From the NCBI GenBank assembly GCA_001897525.1, contig MKTB01000017.1:62001-126000 (forward strand): a DNA stretch of 64,000 bases. The letters are read 5' to 3'. Below the pieces are notes generated by a model. It had not been told where the DNA came from, did not search any database, and worked only from the letters and a program-made list of their open reading frames with translations. This stretch comes from Bacteroidetes bacterium 43-16. GTDB taxonomy: Bacteria; Bacteroidota; Bacteroidia; Chitinophagales; Chitinophagaceae. Below are positions 27,564-36,139 of this stretch, piece after piece. Every line of letters begins with the position of its first letter. The first letter of the stretch is position 1. A program made the translations under genes and the position numbers.

Positions 27564-27610
27564 TATACTTCAAAGAGCGACTGATAGGATATCAGTCGCT
27601 CTTTGAAGTA
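27564..27610. terminator. Long perfect hairpin
   Basis: Arms of 22 bp (start ATACTTCAAAGAGCGACTGA) with loop GGA (27586-27588). There is no T-run, so it is either an atypical terminator between convergent genes or another inverted repeat. Confidence 0.6.
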
Positions 27611-27682
27611 TGGTATAGGCAAGCTTTCTTTTCTTAATAAAAAGCTTCACCTCTGTTGTTATAGTGAATTTGATTACTTTTC

Positions 27683-29158
27683 TTACCTCTTGATCTTCCA
27701 TTTACTCGGACCATCACTATTTACTGTTTGGGCCATAGCTTGTTTCCCTTCTTCCCAGACGATACCTGCAAGAGCAGCCGCTACCGCTTCTTCATCTTTA
27801 TTCTCCGTATTTAAATATTCTGGTTTGTAATATTTATTGATGAAGTTAGTATCATATTGCCCGGCAACAAAAGCCGGCTGGCGCACTGCCCATTTGCCGA
27901 ATTGAAGCGTTGTCTTAATACCCTTGATCTTGTATTCATCCACCGCACGGCACAAACGATCAATAGCCTCGTTCCTGTCTTTACCCCAAACCACTAATTT
28001 AGCGATCATAGGATCATAGAAGATAGGGATCTCCATGCCTTGTTCATAACCATCATCTACACGTACACCATTACCTTGCGGACGGATGTAAATATCTAAA
28101 GTCCCGGTATCCGGCACGAAATTTTCCAAAGGATCTTCGGCACATACACGCAGTTCAATAGAGTGGCCATTAATATTCAGGTCTTCCTGGCTGAAAGATA
28201 ATTTTTCGCCACGGGCTACCCTGATCTGTTCTTTTACCAAATCAATACCTGTGATATATTCCGTTACACAGTGCTCTACCTGCAGGCGGGTATTCATTTC
28301 CAGGAAATAGAAATTTAAATCATCGTCTACCAGGAACTCAACCGTTCCTGCACCATAATAATTACAAGAGCGGGCCACGTTTACCGCGCTTTCGCCCATT
28401 GCTTTCCGCACATCCTGGGTTAAACAGGAAGAAGGCGCTTCTTCCACCAATTTCTGGTGACGGCGCTGAATCGAACATTCACGTTCAAAAAGGTAAACGT
28501 AATTGCCATGCTGATCGCCTAAGATCTGTATCTCTACGTGTTTTGGAGAGCCTACATATTTTTCAATGAATACATCATCATTACTGAAAGCGTTTAAGGC
28601 TTCGCTTTTTGCCATACGCATCTGCTCTTCCAGTTCATCGGCATGATTCACCACGCGCATCCCTTTACCACCACCACCGGCACTCGCTTTGATGAGGATC
28701 GGGTAGCCTACACGTTCTGCTATTTCTTTAGCTTCGGCAGCATCCACTAAGGGTTTGTCTGTACCCGGAACCATAGGGACATCAAATTTTAAAGCCGCTT
28801 GTTTGGCCGCAATTTTGCTGCCCATGGTATTAATAGAGAAAGCACTCGGCCCGATAAATGTAATACCGGCCTCCGCTACTGATTTTGAAAAATCTGCATT
28901 CTCACTCAGGAAGCCATATCCAGGGTGGATACCGTCTACACCTAATTTTTTCGCTACTTCTATAATTTTATCGGCACGCAAATAAGATTGTGCAGATGGG
29001 GCAGGCCCTATACAAACCGCCTCATCAGCATACTGAACAAAAGGCATGGTACGGTCCGCCTCAGAATACACCGCTACGGTTTTAATGCCCATTTCTTTGG
29101 CAGAGCGCATTACACGCAAGGCTATTTCACCACGATTGGCAACTAATATTTTTTGCAT
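27683..29158 (-). CDS. accC: Biotin carboxylase subunit of an acyl-CoA carboxylase
   Basis: About 491 residues from ATG at 29158 (MQKILVANRGEIALRVMRSA), the canonical family start; an earlier in-frame ATG would add an unlikely hydrophobic leader. It carboxylates biotin with ATP and bicarbonate. Visible are the ATP-grasp glycine loop KASAGGGGKGMR (about 161-172), ERECSIQRRHQKLVEEAPS, EMNTRLQVEHCVTE with catalytic Glu and Arg, and a C-terminal extension after YYKPEYL that many Bacteroidota stand-alone versions carry. No carrier (accB) or carboxyltransferase gene adjoins it, so whether it serves acetyl-, propionyl- or methylcrotonyl-CoA is open. Confidence 0.92.
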   Translation of the reverse strand: MQKILVANRGEIALRVMRSAKEMGIKTVAVYSEADRTMPFVQYADEAVCIGPAPSAQSYLRADKIIEVAKKLGVDGIHPGYGFLSENADFSKSVAEAGITFIGPSAFSINTMGSKIAAKQAALKFDVPMVPGTDKPLVDAAEAKEIAERVGYPILIKASAGGGGKGMRVVNHADELEEQMRMAKSEALNAFSNDDVFIEKYVGSPKHVEIQILGDQHGNYVYLFERECSIQRRHQKLVEEAPSSCLTQDVRKAMGESAVNVARSCNYYGAGTVEFLVDDDLNFYFLEMNTRLQVEHCVTEYITGIDLVKEQIRVARGEKLSFSQEDLNINGHSIELRVCAEDPLENFVPDTGTLDIYIRPQGNGVRVDDGYEQGMEIPIFYDPMIAKLVVWGKDRNEAIDRLCRAVDEYKIKGIKTTLQFGKWAVRQPAFVAGQYDTNFINKYYKPEYLNTENKDEEAVAAALAGIVWEEGKQAMAQTVNSDGPSKWKIKR

Positions 29159-29367
29159 TATTAATTGAATATTAAAAATTGAGCCCAAAAATAAGGAAAA
29201 AATGAGCAGAAGCACTGATTTGGCCTGTAGAATCGCTTTTACAACTATTAACAACGATTGTAAGTGTAGTCTTAAGCAGCAAACTTAAATAAATGCCTCG
29301 TTTGGATGGATAGCCTAATGGCTTCTATATGATGATTTAACAGTGATCAGTATGTATTATTTATTTT

Positions 29368-29415
29368 TATATTCCGCCAAAAGTGCCTTCAGTACACCAC
29401 TTTTGGCGGAATATA
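29368..29415. repeat. Palindrome on the 3' side of the ATPase-nuclease gene
   Basis: Arms TATATTCCGCCAAAAGTG and its complement, 18 bp each, perfect, around a 12-base loop. Its core CGCCAAAAGT recurs in the palindrome at 30850-30893 on the other side of the gene. The rest of 29159-29479 holds no gene that I can see. Confidence 0.8.
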
Positions 29416-29479
29416 GTTATGACTCGAAAAGAGCATCAAGGGTAATGGCGTTTTGTATTAACTCTTTACTGTATTCATT

Positions 29480-30839
29480 TTACTTGATTCCGAAAGTAGT
29501 GATCAGCACTAAAAAAACATTTTTTCGTTTAGCAATATTAGCCTGTACCGCACTCCTTTTTATTTTCAATTTTTGATAATAATCTTTGGTAATGGTATAA
29601 TCTGTGTTAGAAAATTTCATTTCACAAAGGTTCATCACATTGTCGTCTCTGTCAATCAGCAGATCAATCTGAGCTTCATAGTTAAACCAACTGCTTTGTT
29701 GGGTATAAATCCCTCCTATGCCCAAAGCCTGTTTAATCTGCGGTGCATGTTTTAAACAAATCGTTTCAAAGCTAAAGCCGGACCAGGAGGCAAAGCTTGA
29801 GCTTTTATGTAATCTTTGCCAGGTGCCTGTACCGTTATTACGATTTTTCTTAATGAATTTGAGGTAAAATAAGGAGTATTCATCTGAAAGCCGGAACAGG
29901 CTTTGATTCCGTTTATTGCCATAATATTGATACTCGCTTACAAATCCGGACTCGATCAGTTCTTCCAGTTGTCTTGTAAATTCACCGCCACTCCTGGCTC
30001 CAGAATGTTTCAGCAGTTCTTGCCTGGTTATGCCTTTGTGGATCTTTGATAATGCTTTAATAATAGATACGTGCTTTTGCGCATCATCAAACAGGGAAGC
30101 ATAAAGTTGTCCAAATTCTGTACGCAGTAAGCCATCTTTCGAAAAACAAAGTTTGTCGATGTGTTGCGCCACACTTTTGCCTTTTTGAAGCTGATCTAAA
30201 TAGTGCGGCACACCTCCTGTGCACATATATAGTTGTGTGATGTCGTAATGGATATGGTTAATGCCCTTTATTTGCAGAAACGAAGCTGTTTCAGATAAAG
30301 TAAAAGGCATGAGCCGGATCTGCCGGGTGATCCTGTTGTGGAGGCCGCCTTTATTTTTTACTATTTTCAGGATCAGTATAAGAGGCTGCAGAGCCACAGA
30401 TCACAACGATCAGGTCTTTGCGCCGTGTGCAGTAGTTATTCCAAAAATGCTCAAATGCAGCCAGAAACATAGATTTCGCGGTTGCCATCCAGGCAAATTC
30501 ATCGAGGAAGATCACCTTCTTTTGCTTTTTAAGACTTGGCTTGTTCAGATAGTTTTCTAATCTTGAAAAAGCCGACATCCAGTCGCTTGCTGCTTCGGTA
30601 TGTTTGGAACGGCTTTTGTTTTGTAATGTAGTAGAAAACAAGCGGAGTTGTTCCTTTGTATTGGCCCTGTACAGTCCTGTGGTTTCAAATACAAGATGCT
30701 GGCTATAAAAAGAACGGATCAGGAAGGTCTTCCCGATCCTGCGCCTGCCATATATCGCGATCAACTCAGATTTGTTGCTGGTTAAGGCTTCTGTGAGTAG
30801 CTCTGTCTCTTCCTTTCTCCCGATATTATTTTGTATAAT
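29480..30839 (-). pseudogene. AAA ATPase with PD-(D/E)XK nuclease-like domain, frameshifted
   Basis: Together the two frames encode an archaeal-type ATPase (ATPase_2/DUF234 family). The 5' frame has NIGRKEETELLTEA, Walker A GRRRIGKTFLI, Walker B KVIFLDEFAWM and the sensor GSAAS. The 3' frame has the expected continuation KIVKNKGGLHNRI, a winged helix (GITRQELLKHSGARSGGEFT), and a nuclease-like core YEAQIDLLIDRDDN ... LCEMKF. An extra base near 30375 breaks the frame, and the upstream coding region has no ATG, only ATT or ATC codons after a stop at 30846-30848. So it is probably inactive, unless an unusual start and a sequencing error are both involved. Such genes are often multicopy in Bacteroidota. 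Confidence 0.75.
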
Positions 30840-30849
30840 GATTAATTAT

Positions 30850-30893
30850 ATATCGCCAAAAGTATATAAAATAGGTGACTTTTGGCGGCATAT
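30850..30893. repeat. Palindrome on the 5' side of the ATPase-nuclease gene
   Basis: CGCCAAAAGT (30854-30863) and ACTTTTGGCG (30878-30887) with AT-rich outer parts. Its outer arm read inward (TATATGCCGCCAAAAGT) matches the outer arm of the other palindrome (TATATTCCGCCAAAAGT) at 16 of 17 bases, so the gene is bracketed by inverted repeats. Confidence 0.75.
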
Positions 30894-31003
30894 AATTTTT
30901 TTTAATAAATTGCCAATTTGAATTATGTTTACACGTTCTCTGTTCCTCCTGTAGAACTATCCATAATTTTCGGATTCATTTTAGACTTAAAACGGGCTAA
31001 AGT

Positions 31004-31035
31004 TTTGGAAAAACAAATAGCAAGCTGTACCTTTG
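31004..31035 (+). promoter_or_regulatory. Promoter of atpG
   Basis: TTTG (31004-31007), 20 bases, TACCTTTG (31028-31035), a near-perfect Bacteroidota promoter 41 bases before the ATG. Confidence 0.8.
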
Positions 31036-31075
31036 CAGCCAAATTTAACATATTCAAGTTTTATATAAATAATAT

Positions 31076-31945
31076 ATGTCAGGGCAATTAAAGGAAGTAA
31101 GATTACGTATTCAGTCAGTAACCTCTACTCAGCAGATTACTAAGGCCATGAAAATGGTGAGTGCTGCAAAGCTTCGCCGTGCGCAGGATGCTATTTTACA
31201 AATGCGTCCTTACACACAGAAAATGCAGGAAATGCTGAGCAATATCGTAAGCAGTCTTAGTGATGATATGGCTTTATCCTTAGCAGATGAGCGCCCGATA
31301 GAAAAAGTATTGATTATCCCGATTACTTCAGACAGGGGGACCTGTGGTGCTTATAATACCAATGTGATCAAAGCAGCCAAACAACTGATTGCGGATAAAT
31401 ATGCGGATAAAACGGTAACTATGTTGCCAATCGGTAAAAAAGGCTATGAATATTTCCTGAAACATGGTTATAACCTGGTACCGGATTTCTGGACTATGTT
31501 TGCAGACCTTAGCTTTGATAATGTGAAGCGTGCTGCTATTTATGCACAGGAAGCATTTCTGAATGGCGAGTATGATAAAGTTGAACTGGTATACAGCCAG
31601 TTTAAAAATGCCGCTACGCAGGTTTTTGTTACAGAACAATATTTACCTATACCGAAAGTAGAAAAACCGGAAGCGCAAAAAGAGACTGACTTCTTATTTG
31701 AACCTTCTAAGGATACTTTGATCGCAGAATTGATGCCAAGGATCTTAAATACACAGGTATATAAGGCTATATTGGATGCCCATGCTTCTGAGCACGGTGC
31801 CCGTATGACTGCAATGGATAAAGCGACAGAAAATGCGAATGAAATCCTGAAGAATTTGAAGATATCTTACAACAGAGCTCGTCAGGCGGCTATTACTACC
31901 GAGTTGACAGAGATCGTAAGTGGAGCGGCAGCATTGCAAGGTTAA
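31076..31945 (+). CDS. atpG: ATP synthase F1 gamma subunit
   Basis: A 289-residue gamma subunit, the central rotor shaft of the F1 ATPase. The N-terminal helix (QLKEVRLRIQSVTSTQQITK then AMKMVSAAKLRRAQ) and the C-terminal helix (EHGARMTAMDKATENANEIL then YNRARQAAITTELTEIVSGA) are canonical; the middle is a Rossmann-like domain (ERPIEKVLIIPITSDRGTCG). It stands alone with its own promoter: no atpA lies upstream and no other atp gene downstream. tsaC follows on the same strand. Confidence 0.95.
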   Translation: MSGQLKEVRLRIQSVTSTQQITKAMKMVSAAKLRRAQDAILQMRPYTQKMQEMLSNIVSSLSDDMALSLADERPIEKVLIIPITSDRGTCGAYNTNVIKAAKQLIADKYADKTVTMLPIGKKGYEYFLKHGYNLVPDFWTMFADLSFDNVKRAAIYAQEAFLNGEYDKVELVYSQFKNAATQVFVTEQYLPIPKVEKPEAQKETDFLFEPSKDTLIAELMPRILNTQVYKAILDAHASEHGARMTAMDKATENANEILKNLKISYNRARQAAITTELTEIVSGAAALQG

Positions 31946-32017
31946 TAATTTTAATTGATGATATAGTAGAAAGCGGGTTGTTTGCAAAAACAGCTCGTTT
32001 TTCATTTTGAGTTTAAA

Positions 32018-32581
32018 ATGAATACAGAAGTTAATAAAGCATTAGCGATAATAGAGCAGGGGGGCATTATCCTTTACCCTACAGATACCGTATGGGGCCT
32101 GGGCTGCGATGCAACGAATGAAGCCGCTGTACAAAAGATATTTGCCATTAAGGAGCGCGCGGAAAGTAAAAGCCTGGTCATGCTCTTACCCGATGTGAAA
32201 TCGGTCTTTAATTTCGTTGCCGATCCATATCCCGACCTGATGGGTTTGCTGGACAGCTTCGACCGGCCTACAACGGTCATTTACCCGCAGGCAATAGGCA
32301 TTGCTGCCAATGCTCTGCCCACAGATGGTTCTGTGGCCATCCGGGTGACGGCAGATCCTTTCTGTAAAATGTTATTGAAACGATTGAAGAAACCTTTGGT
32401 TTCTACCTCTGCCAACATCAGTGGGATGCCTGCTCCGCAAACATTTGCCACGATTGATGAACGCATAAAATCCAGGGTTGACTATATTGTTGATCACCGG
32501 CAGGAAGAAACGGAAGCAACAGCTCCATCCAGGATTATTAAAATAGGGGACGATGGCAGTATAAAGGTCATCAGGGAATAG
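32018..32581 (+). CDS. L-threonylcarbamoyladenylate synthase (Sua5/YciO/YrdC family)
   Basis: About 187 residues from ATG at 32018 (MNTEVNKALAIIEQGGIILY); an ATG at 31982 would add 12 atypical residues. Makes threonylcarbamoyl-AMP for the t6A base of tRNAs in the cytoplasm. Motifs: YPTDTVWGLGCDA, KSLVMLLPD, RPTTVIYP, and LVSTSANISG. It lacks the C-terminal Sua5 domain, so it is the short TsaC/YciO form. It follows atpG by 72 bases. Confidence 0.85.
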   Translation: MNTEVNKALAIIEQGGIILYPTDTVWGLGCDATNEAAVQKIFAIKERAESKSLVMLLPDVKSVFNFVADPYPDLMGLLDSFDRPTTVIYPQAIGIAANALPTDGSVAIRVTADPFCKMLLKRLKKPLVSTSANISGMPAPQTFATIDERIKSRVDYIVDHRQEETEATAPSRIIKIGDDGSIKVIRE

Positions 32582-32616
32582 TTTTTTCCTTATATTAGCA
32601 TAGGTGATTTATTGCT

Positions 32617-33264
32617 ATGCCTATGCTGATCTTGCGCTATTGTTCTTTCTTATTTCCGCTAGCTGCGGTTTTTGGGTGCTTTTCCTGTACTTCTACCACT
32701 TCTGAAATTCCTGTAAAAAGTGCTGTTGATTCATTGACTCAGAGATTGGATAGTATAGGGTTTGAGCCTTATGCGCAGTCACTAATTATTAATGGTGAGC
32801 TGAAAAATTATGAGTTGTTAGATTCCTGTAAAGAAGAGGATGCTGCATTTTATAAAGACAGTCTTTACTTAGCCATTCAGGAGTCTGATTGGGCTTTCTT
32901 TGGTATTGACTGGCTTTACAGTAATAAAGGGTTTACTTTTTCTACTTATCCTATTAATAAGGAGGAAACTGGTATCCGCATTCTTAATCATCTGTTTGAT
33001 TCATCAGAATACAGTTATCAATTTTCAAAAAATGAATTAGCCCAATTGAAAGGTGTCTTGGACTCTATAAAGGCAATAGCACCTGATCCATATTATACTC
33101 AGGACGTGCTTGTTTGCTCCAAACTAGCATTGGTTTATTATGATGGAAAAAAATTTTATTACCTGGAAAATAGGTCTGGGCAACCTACAAAAGAATTTAT
33201 ATCGCATCTGGGAACTATCTTGAATAAATACTATAATCAAGGTAAGTATAAGAAGAGAAGATAG
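32617..33264 (+). CDS. Hypothetical lipoprotein
   Basis: A 215-residue protein with a lipoprotein signal (YCSFLFPLAAVFGCFSC, lipidated Cys followed by TSTT). The mature part is acidic and helical (VDSLTQRLDSIGF, then a segment with DWAFFGIDWLY). No motif is recognised. Two alternative ATG codons lie close together (MPM); the first is used. It is the last rightward gene before a convergent methyltransferase gene, with 18 bases between stops. Confidence 0.6.
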   Translation: MPMLILRYCSFLFPLAAVFGCFSCTSTTSEIPVKSAVDSLTQRLDSIGFEPYAQSLIINGELKNYELLDSCKEEDAAFYKDSLYLAIQESDWAFFGIDWLYSNKGFTFSTYPINKEETGIRILNHLFDSSEYSYQFSKNELAQLKGVLDSIKAIAPDPYYTQDVLVCSKLALVYYDGKKFYYLENRSGQPTKEFISHLGTILNKYYNQGKYKKRR

Positions 33265-33282
33265 CTAACCAAAGTCATAAGG

Positions 33283-34446
33283 CTACTCTCTTTTACTTCC
33301 TTTATACAGTTCAAATTCCAGTAAGCGGCATTCGATCCGTGCATTATAAAAAGGAATTTTGCGTGCAGCTTTCAAACCGATCCTGCGGGCCAGTTCTGCA
33401 TTACCGGTAAATATGTAACCCGTATATCCCGCACATTTTTTCTTAAAGAAATCACCAATGCGTTCATAAGTATCTTCCAGTTCTCTTTCAGAGCCCAGGC
33501 GGTCGCCATACTCGGGGTTGATCAAGATTACCCCGTTACCGTTTGCCGGCACAGTAGTAGTTTCAAAATCTCCGGTCTCAAAACGGATTAAATCTTTTAC
33601 GCCTGCGGCCACTGCATTTTTCTGGGCATTAATTACCGCCTCCGGGCTTATGTCTGAAGCTATGATCGTTAATCCCGGGATTTCCGTGATCTGTTCTTCC
33701 AGTGCTTCATCTTCTTTCTGGTATACCAGATCATCATAGCCTTTGATATGCATAAAAGCATATTCGGTACGGAAAAGGCCGGGCTTGCGGTTGGTAGCGA
33801 TCAGGCAGGCCTCTATGGCCAATGTACCTGAACCGCACATGGGATTGATAAAAGGAGTTTTCTGATTCCAGTTGCTGCGCAGTATGGTTGCTGCTGCCAG
33901 TGCTTCCAGCATAGGTGCTTTTCCCGGAATGCGGCGGTAACCGTGACGGCCTATAGAATTGCCGGTGGTGTCTAAAAAGATAGCGGCATTTTCATTTTTC
34001 CAGAACAGGTGCACCACCAGGCCCCTGAGTTCAGAGCCGGTGTCGGGTCTTCTGCCCCTGCGCTCGCGCATCTGGTCTACGATGGCATCTTTTACCCTAA
34101 GGTTGGCAAACATACTGTTATTGATACTCGGATGCAGGACATTGCTGGTAATAGAGAAATAGCTGTCTTCGTCCATTATATTCAGCCAGTCGATGTCTGC
34201 AGCGGCATCATATACATCATCTGCACTGTCTGCGATGAAATCTTTTATTTTAAAAAGTACCTGGGAGGCACAATGCAGGTTCAGGTTCAGTTTGATACAA
34301 TCATTCAGGCTGCCTTTCAGCGTGACCCCTGTCGGAAATTCACTGTCCAGCTGATAGCCCAGTGACTTTACTTCTTTGGCCAGAGAAGGAGCAATAAATT
34401 TATGGCAAGTGATCGTGATATCGCCTGCTTCTTTGAAATTCAGCAT
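33283..34446 (-). CDS. THUMP-domain 23S rRNA methyltransferase (RlmL/RlmK-L N-terminal type)
   Basis: A 387-residue SAM-dependent RNA methyltransferase with a THUMP RNA-binding region (about 45-160) and a Rossmann methyltransferase domain (about 165-380). The SAM loop is NPMCGSGTLAIEACL, the acidic SAM-binding residue lies in ASDISPEA, and the catalytic motif reads NPEYGDRLG. In E. coli RlmL this position is NPPYG; the Glu form occurs in related Bacteroidota proteins as far as I recall. The likely product is m2G in 23S rRNA. The neighbouring kinase gene is 40 bases upstream on the same strand. Confidence 0.85.
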   Translation of the reverse strand: MLNFKEAGDITITCHKFIAPSLAKEVKSLGYQLDSEFPTGVTLKGSLNDCIKLNLNLHCASQVLFKIKDFIADSADDVYDAAADIDWLNIMDEDSYFSITSNVLHPSINNSMFANLRVKDAIVDQMRERRGRRPDTGSELRGLVVHLFWKNENAAIFLDTTGNSIGRHGYRRIPGKAPMLEALAAATILRSNWNQKTPFINPMCGSGTLAIEACLIATNRKPGLFRTEYAFMHIKGYDDLVYQKEDEALEEQITEIPGLTIIASDISPEAVINAQKNAVAAGVKDLIRFETGDFETTTVPANGNGVILINPEYGDRLGSERELEDTYERIGDFFKKKCAGYTGYIFTGNAELARRIGLKAARKIPFYNARIECRLLEFELYKGSKRE

Positions 34447-34486
34447 TGTGGAGTACTATTTGTGTTTGAGGGTGTAAAGTTCGTGA

Positions 34487-35326
34487 TTATTTATGATACT
34501 TTACCAGGCCTTGCATCGGGCTTTTGGCAATGGTGCCTATGGTTACGCCATAATGCGCTGCAATATTTTCCAGTACATCTTTAAAGGTATGGGCTACAGA
34601 GCCTACAAAGTTAATGGGGTACTTCCAGCTCTCGCGGTATTTCAGGATATTGGCATTGAAAAATTCGAGGAAAGCATCTTCGATGATATTTTCAACCATA
34701 TAATGTCCCCTGTGCTCATGCAGGAATTCTGTAAAACCGGCGATGTACCTGTTGGGCAACGGTTGTTTATAGATCCTTTCCAGCACAGCCGGGAGGTCAT
34801 TACCATATTTATTGAGGAAGGCCTCGTGCAGATCACCATCGAAGGTGTCGTAGAAGAAGTATTGCAGCACTTTTTTACCCAGGTAGGTACCACTGCCTTC
34901 ATCTCCGATGATGTATCCTAAAGAAGCTCTCTGTTTCATGATCTTGCTGCCATCAAAAAAGCAGGAATTGCTTCCTGTGCCCAAAATGGCGGTTACGCCT
35001 TTTTCGTGGCCGCAGGTAGCACGGGCAGCACCCAGCATATCTGAATGGACAAAAATGTTTTTGATCCCGAAGTGGTTTTTAAGGATTTGCTCAATCAGCT
35101 TTTTATTTTGAGGGGCTTTTACCCCGGCACTATAAAAGTGAATGGCTTCTATATCATTCAGTGCTTTGCCAATCTTTAATTCGTTTGCCAATATCTCAGC
35201 TCCGGAAGTTTCTGACACAAAATAAGGATTAACTCCTGTTGTGCTTAGCTTTTTAGTTTTATCATCTTTAATTAAACTCCAGTCTGTTTTTGTTGAGCCG
35301 CTGTCGGCAACTAAGATGTGTGGCAT
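34487..35326 (-). CDS. N-acetylglucosamine kinase-like (BadF/BadG/BcrA/BcrD ATPase family)
   Basis: A 279-residue protein of the actin-like ATPase superfamily. The phosphate-1 loop is DSGSTKTDWSL near the start; phosphate-2 is ILGTGSNSCF (about 112-121); a GDEGSGTYLGKK segment follows. Bacteroidota members are annotated as N-acetylglucosamine kinases or BadF-type ATPases that recycle amino sugars. The activity is inferred from family. It is transcribed ahead of the RlmL-type gene. Confidence 0.8.
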   Translation of the reverse strand: MPHILVADSGSTKTDWSLIKDDKTKKLSTTGVNPYFVSETSGAEILANELKIGKALNDIEAIHFYSAGVKAPQNKKLIEQILKNHFGIKNIFVHSDMLGAARATCGHEKGVTAILGTGSNSCFFDGSKIMKQRASLGYIIGDEGSGTYLGKKVLQYFFYDTFDGDLHEAFLNKYGNDLPAVLERIYKQPLPNRYIAGFTEFLHEHRGHYMVENIIEDAFLEFFNANILKYRESWKYPINFVGSVAHTFKDVLENIAAHYGVTIGTIAKSPMQGLVKYHK

Positions 35327-35619
35327 GACGAATTTTTAAAGTGTCGACAAATGTTGAAACGTTTTCTACTTTTGGGCGTGCAATGTAGGATAATTAAAAT
35401 AAAAAAGCAGGAAGTCTTTCAAAAGAAATTGTGAAACTATTGCTGCAGGATTATTCATCTGACTAAGATAAAAAAAAATAAACAAATCCAACCTTTTATC
35501 CCGGAAAATCATCCTTATCTACATAATCGCTTTTTTTGCATCATGCAGTGAGCTTTTATTGTTTTTTGAAATATAATACTGGTTTAAAGCAAGGTTAATT
35601 TACCCTTAAATGATTCAAT
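35327..35619. other. Gene-free divergent spacer
   Basis: Roughly 290 bases between the kinase gene and the pterin promoter. No coding frame, hairpin or RNA gene was found. Confidence 0.5.
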
Positions 35620-35653
35620 TTTGGAAAGAAATCTTAAAAACACGTTACCTTTG
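35620..35653 (+). promoter_or_regulatory. Promoter of the pterin gene pair
   Basis: TTTTGG ending at 35624, 21 bases, then TACCTTTG (35646-35653). It fits the Bacteroidota consensus and is 34 bases before the ATG. Confidence 0.7.
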
Positions 35654-35687
35654 TTTCTTGTTATAGAACAGATATAATAAAAAATTA

Positions 35688-36101
35688 ATGATATATCTTA
35701 CCAGAGTAGAACATTTCAATGCAGCCCATAAACTGGCTAACCCGGATTGGTCTGACGATAAAAACTTTGAAGTGTTTGACAAATGTGCCAATCCCAACTG
35801 GCACGGTCACAACTACGAGTTGCACGTCACCTTGAAGGGGGAACCTAGTTCCGATACAGGATTTGTTTTCAACGCCAAGACTTTAGGCAGGCTGATCAAG
35901 GATATTATTCTTGAAAAGGTGGACCATAAAAACCTGAACCTGGATGTGGACTTCATGAAGGGGAAATTTACCAGCGCAGAAAACCTGGCTGTAGGTATAT
36001 GGGACGAGTTAAAGCCGCATATTGAAAAGGAAGGCGCTGTATTACATTGTGTCAAGCTTTTCGAGACCAGGAATATCTATGTCGAGTATTACGGTGCATA
36101 G
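35688..36101 (+). CDS. 6-pyruvoyl/6-carboxy-tetrahydropterin synthase family
   Basis: A 137-residue protein of the PTPS/QueD fold, which converts dihydroneopterin triphosphate. Zinc ligands are in HFNAAHKL and WHGHNYEL; the catalytic Cys is in CANPNWHGH; a late ETRN block is present. The spacing from Cys to HGH (C-x5-H-x-H) is the PTPS-I type rather than the C-x3-H-x-H of E. coli QueD. So it may make 6-pyruvoyl-tetrahydropterin or act in queuosine synthesis. It is followed after 38 bases by the folE gene, whose product is its substrate source. Confidence 0.88.
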   Translation: MIYLTRVEHFNAAHKLANPDWSDDKNFEVFDKCANPNWHGHNYELHVTLKGEPSSDTGFVFNAKTLGRLIKDIILEKVDHKNLNLDVDFMKGKFTSAENLAVGIWDELKPHIEKEGAVLHCVKLFETRNIYVEYYGA

Positions 36102-36139
36102 ATCGTATTATTTTCAAAAACAATTGATAGTAACAGTAT

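Noticed and set aside
29159-29254. Upstream ATG of the biotin carboxylase gene (29254)
   Set aside because: It would add 32 hydrophobic residues before the conserved MQKILVANRGEIA start.
29480-30764. Programmed frameshift in the ATPase-nuclease gene
   Set aside because: The shift site near 30375 has no slippery run or downstream structure; a simple insertion mutation is more likely.
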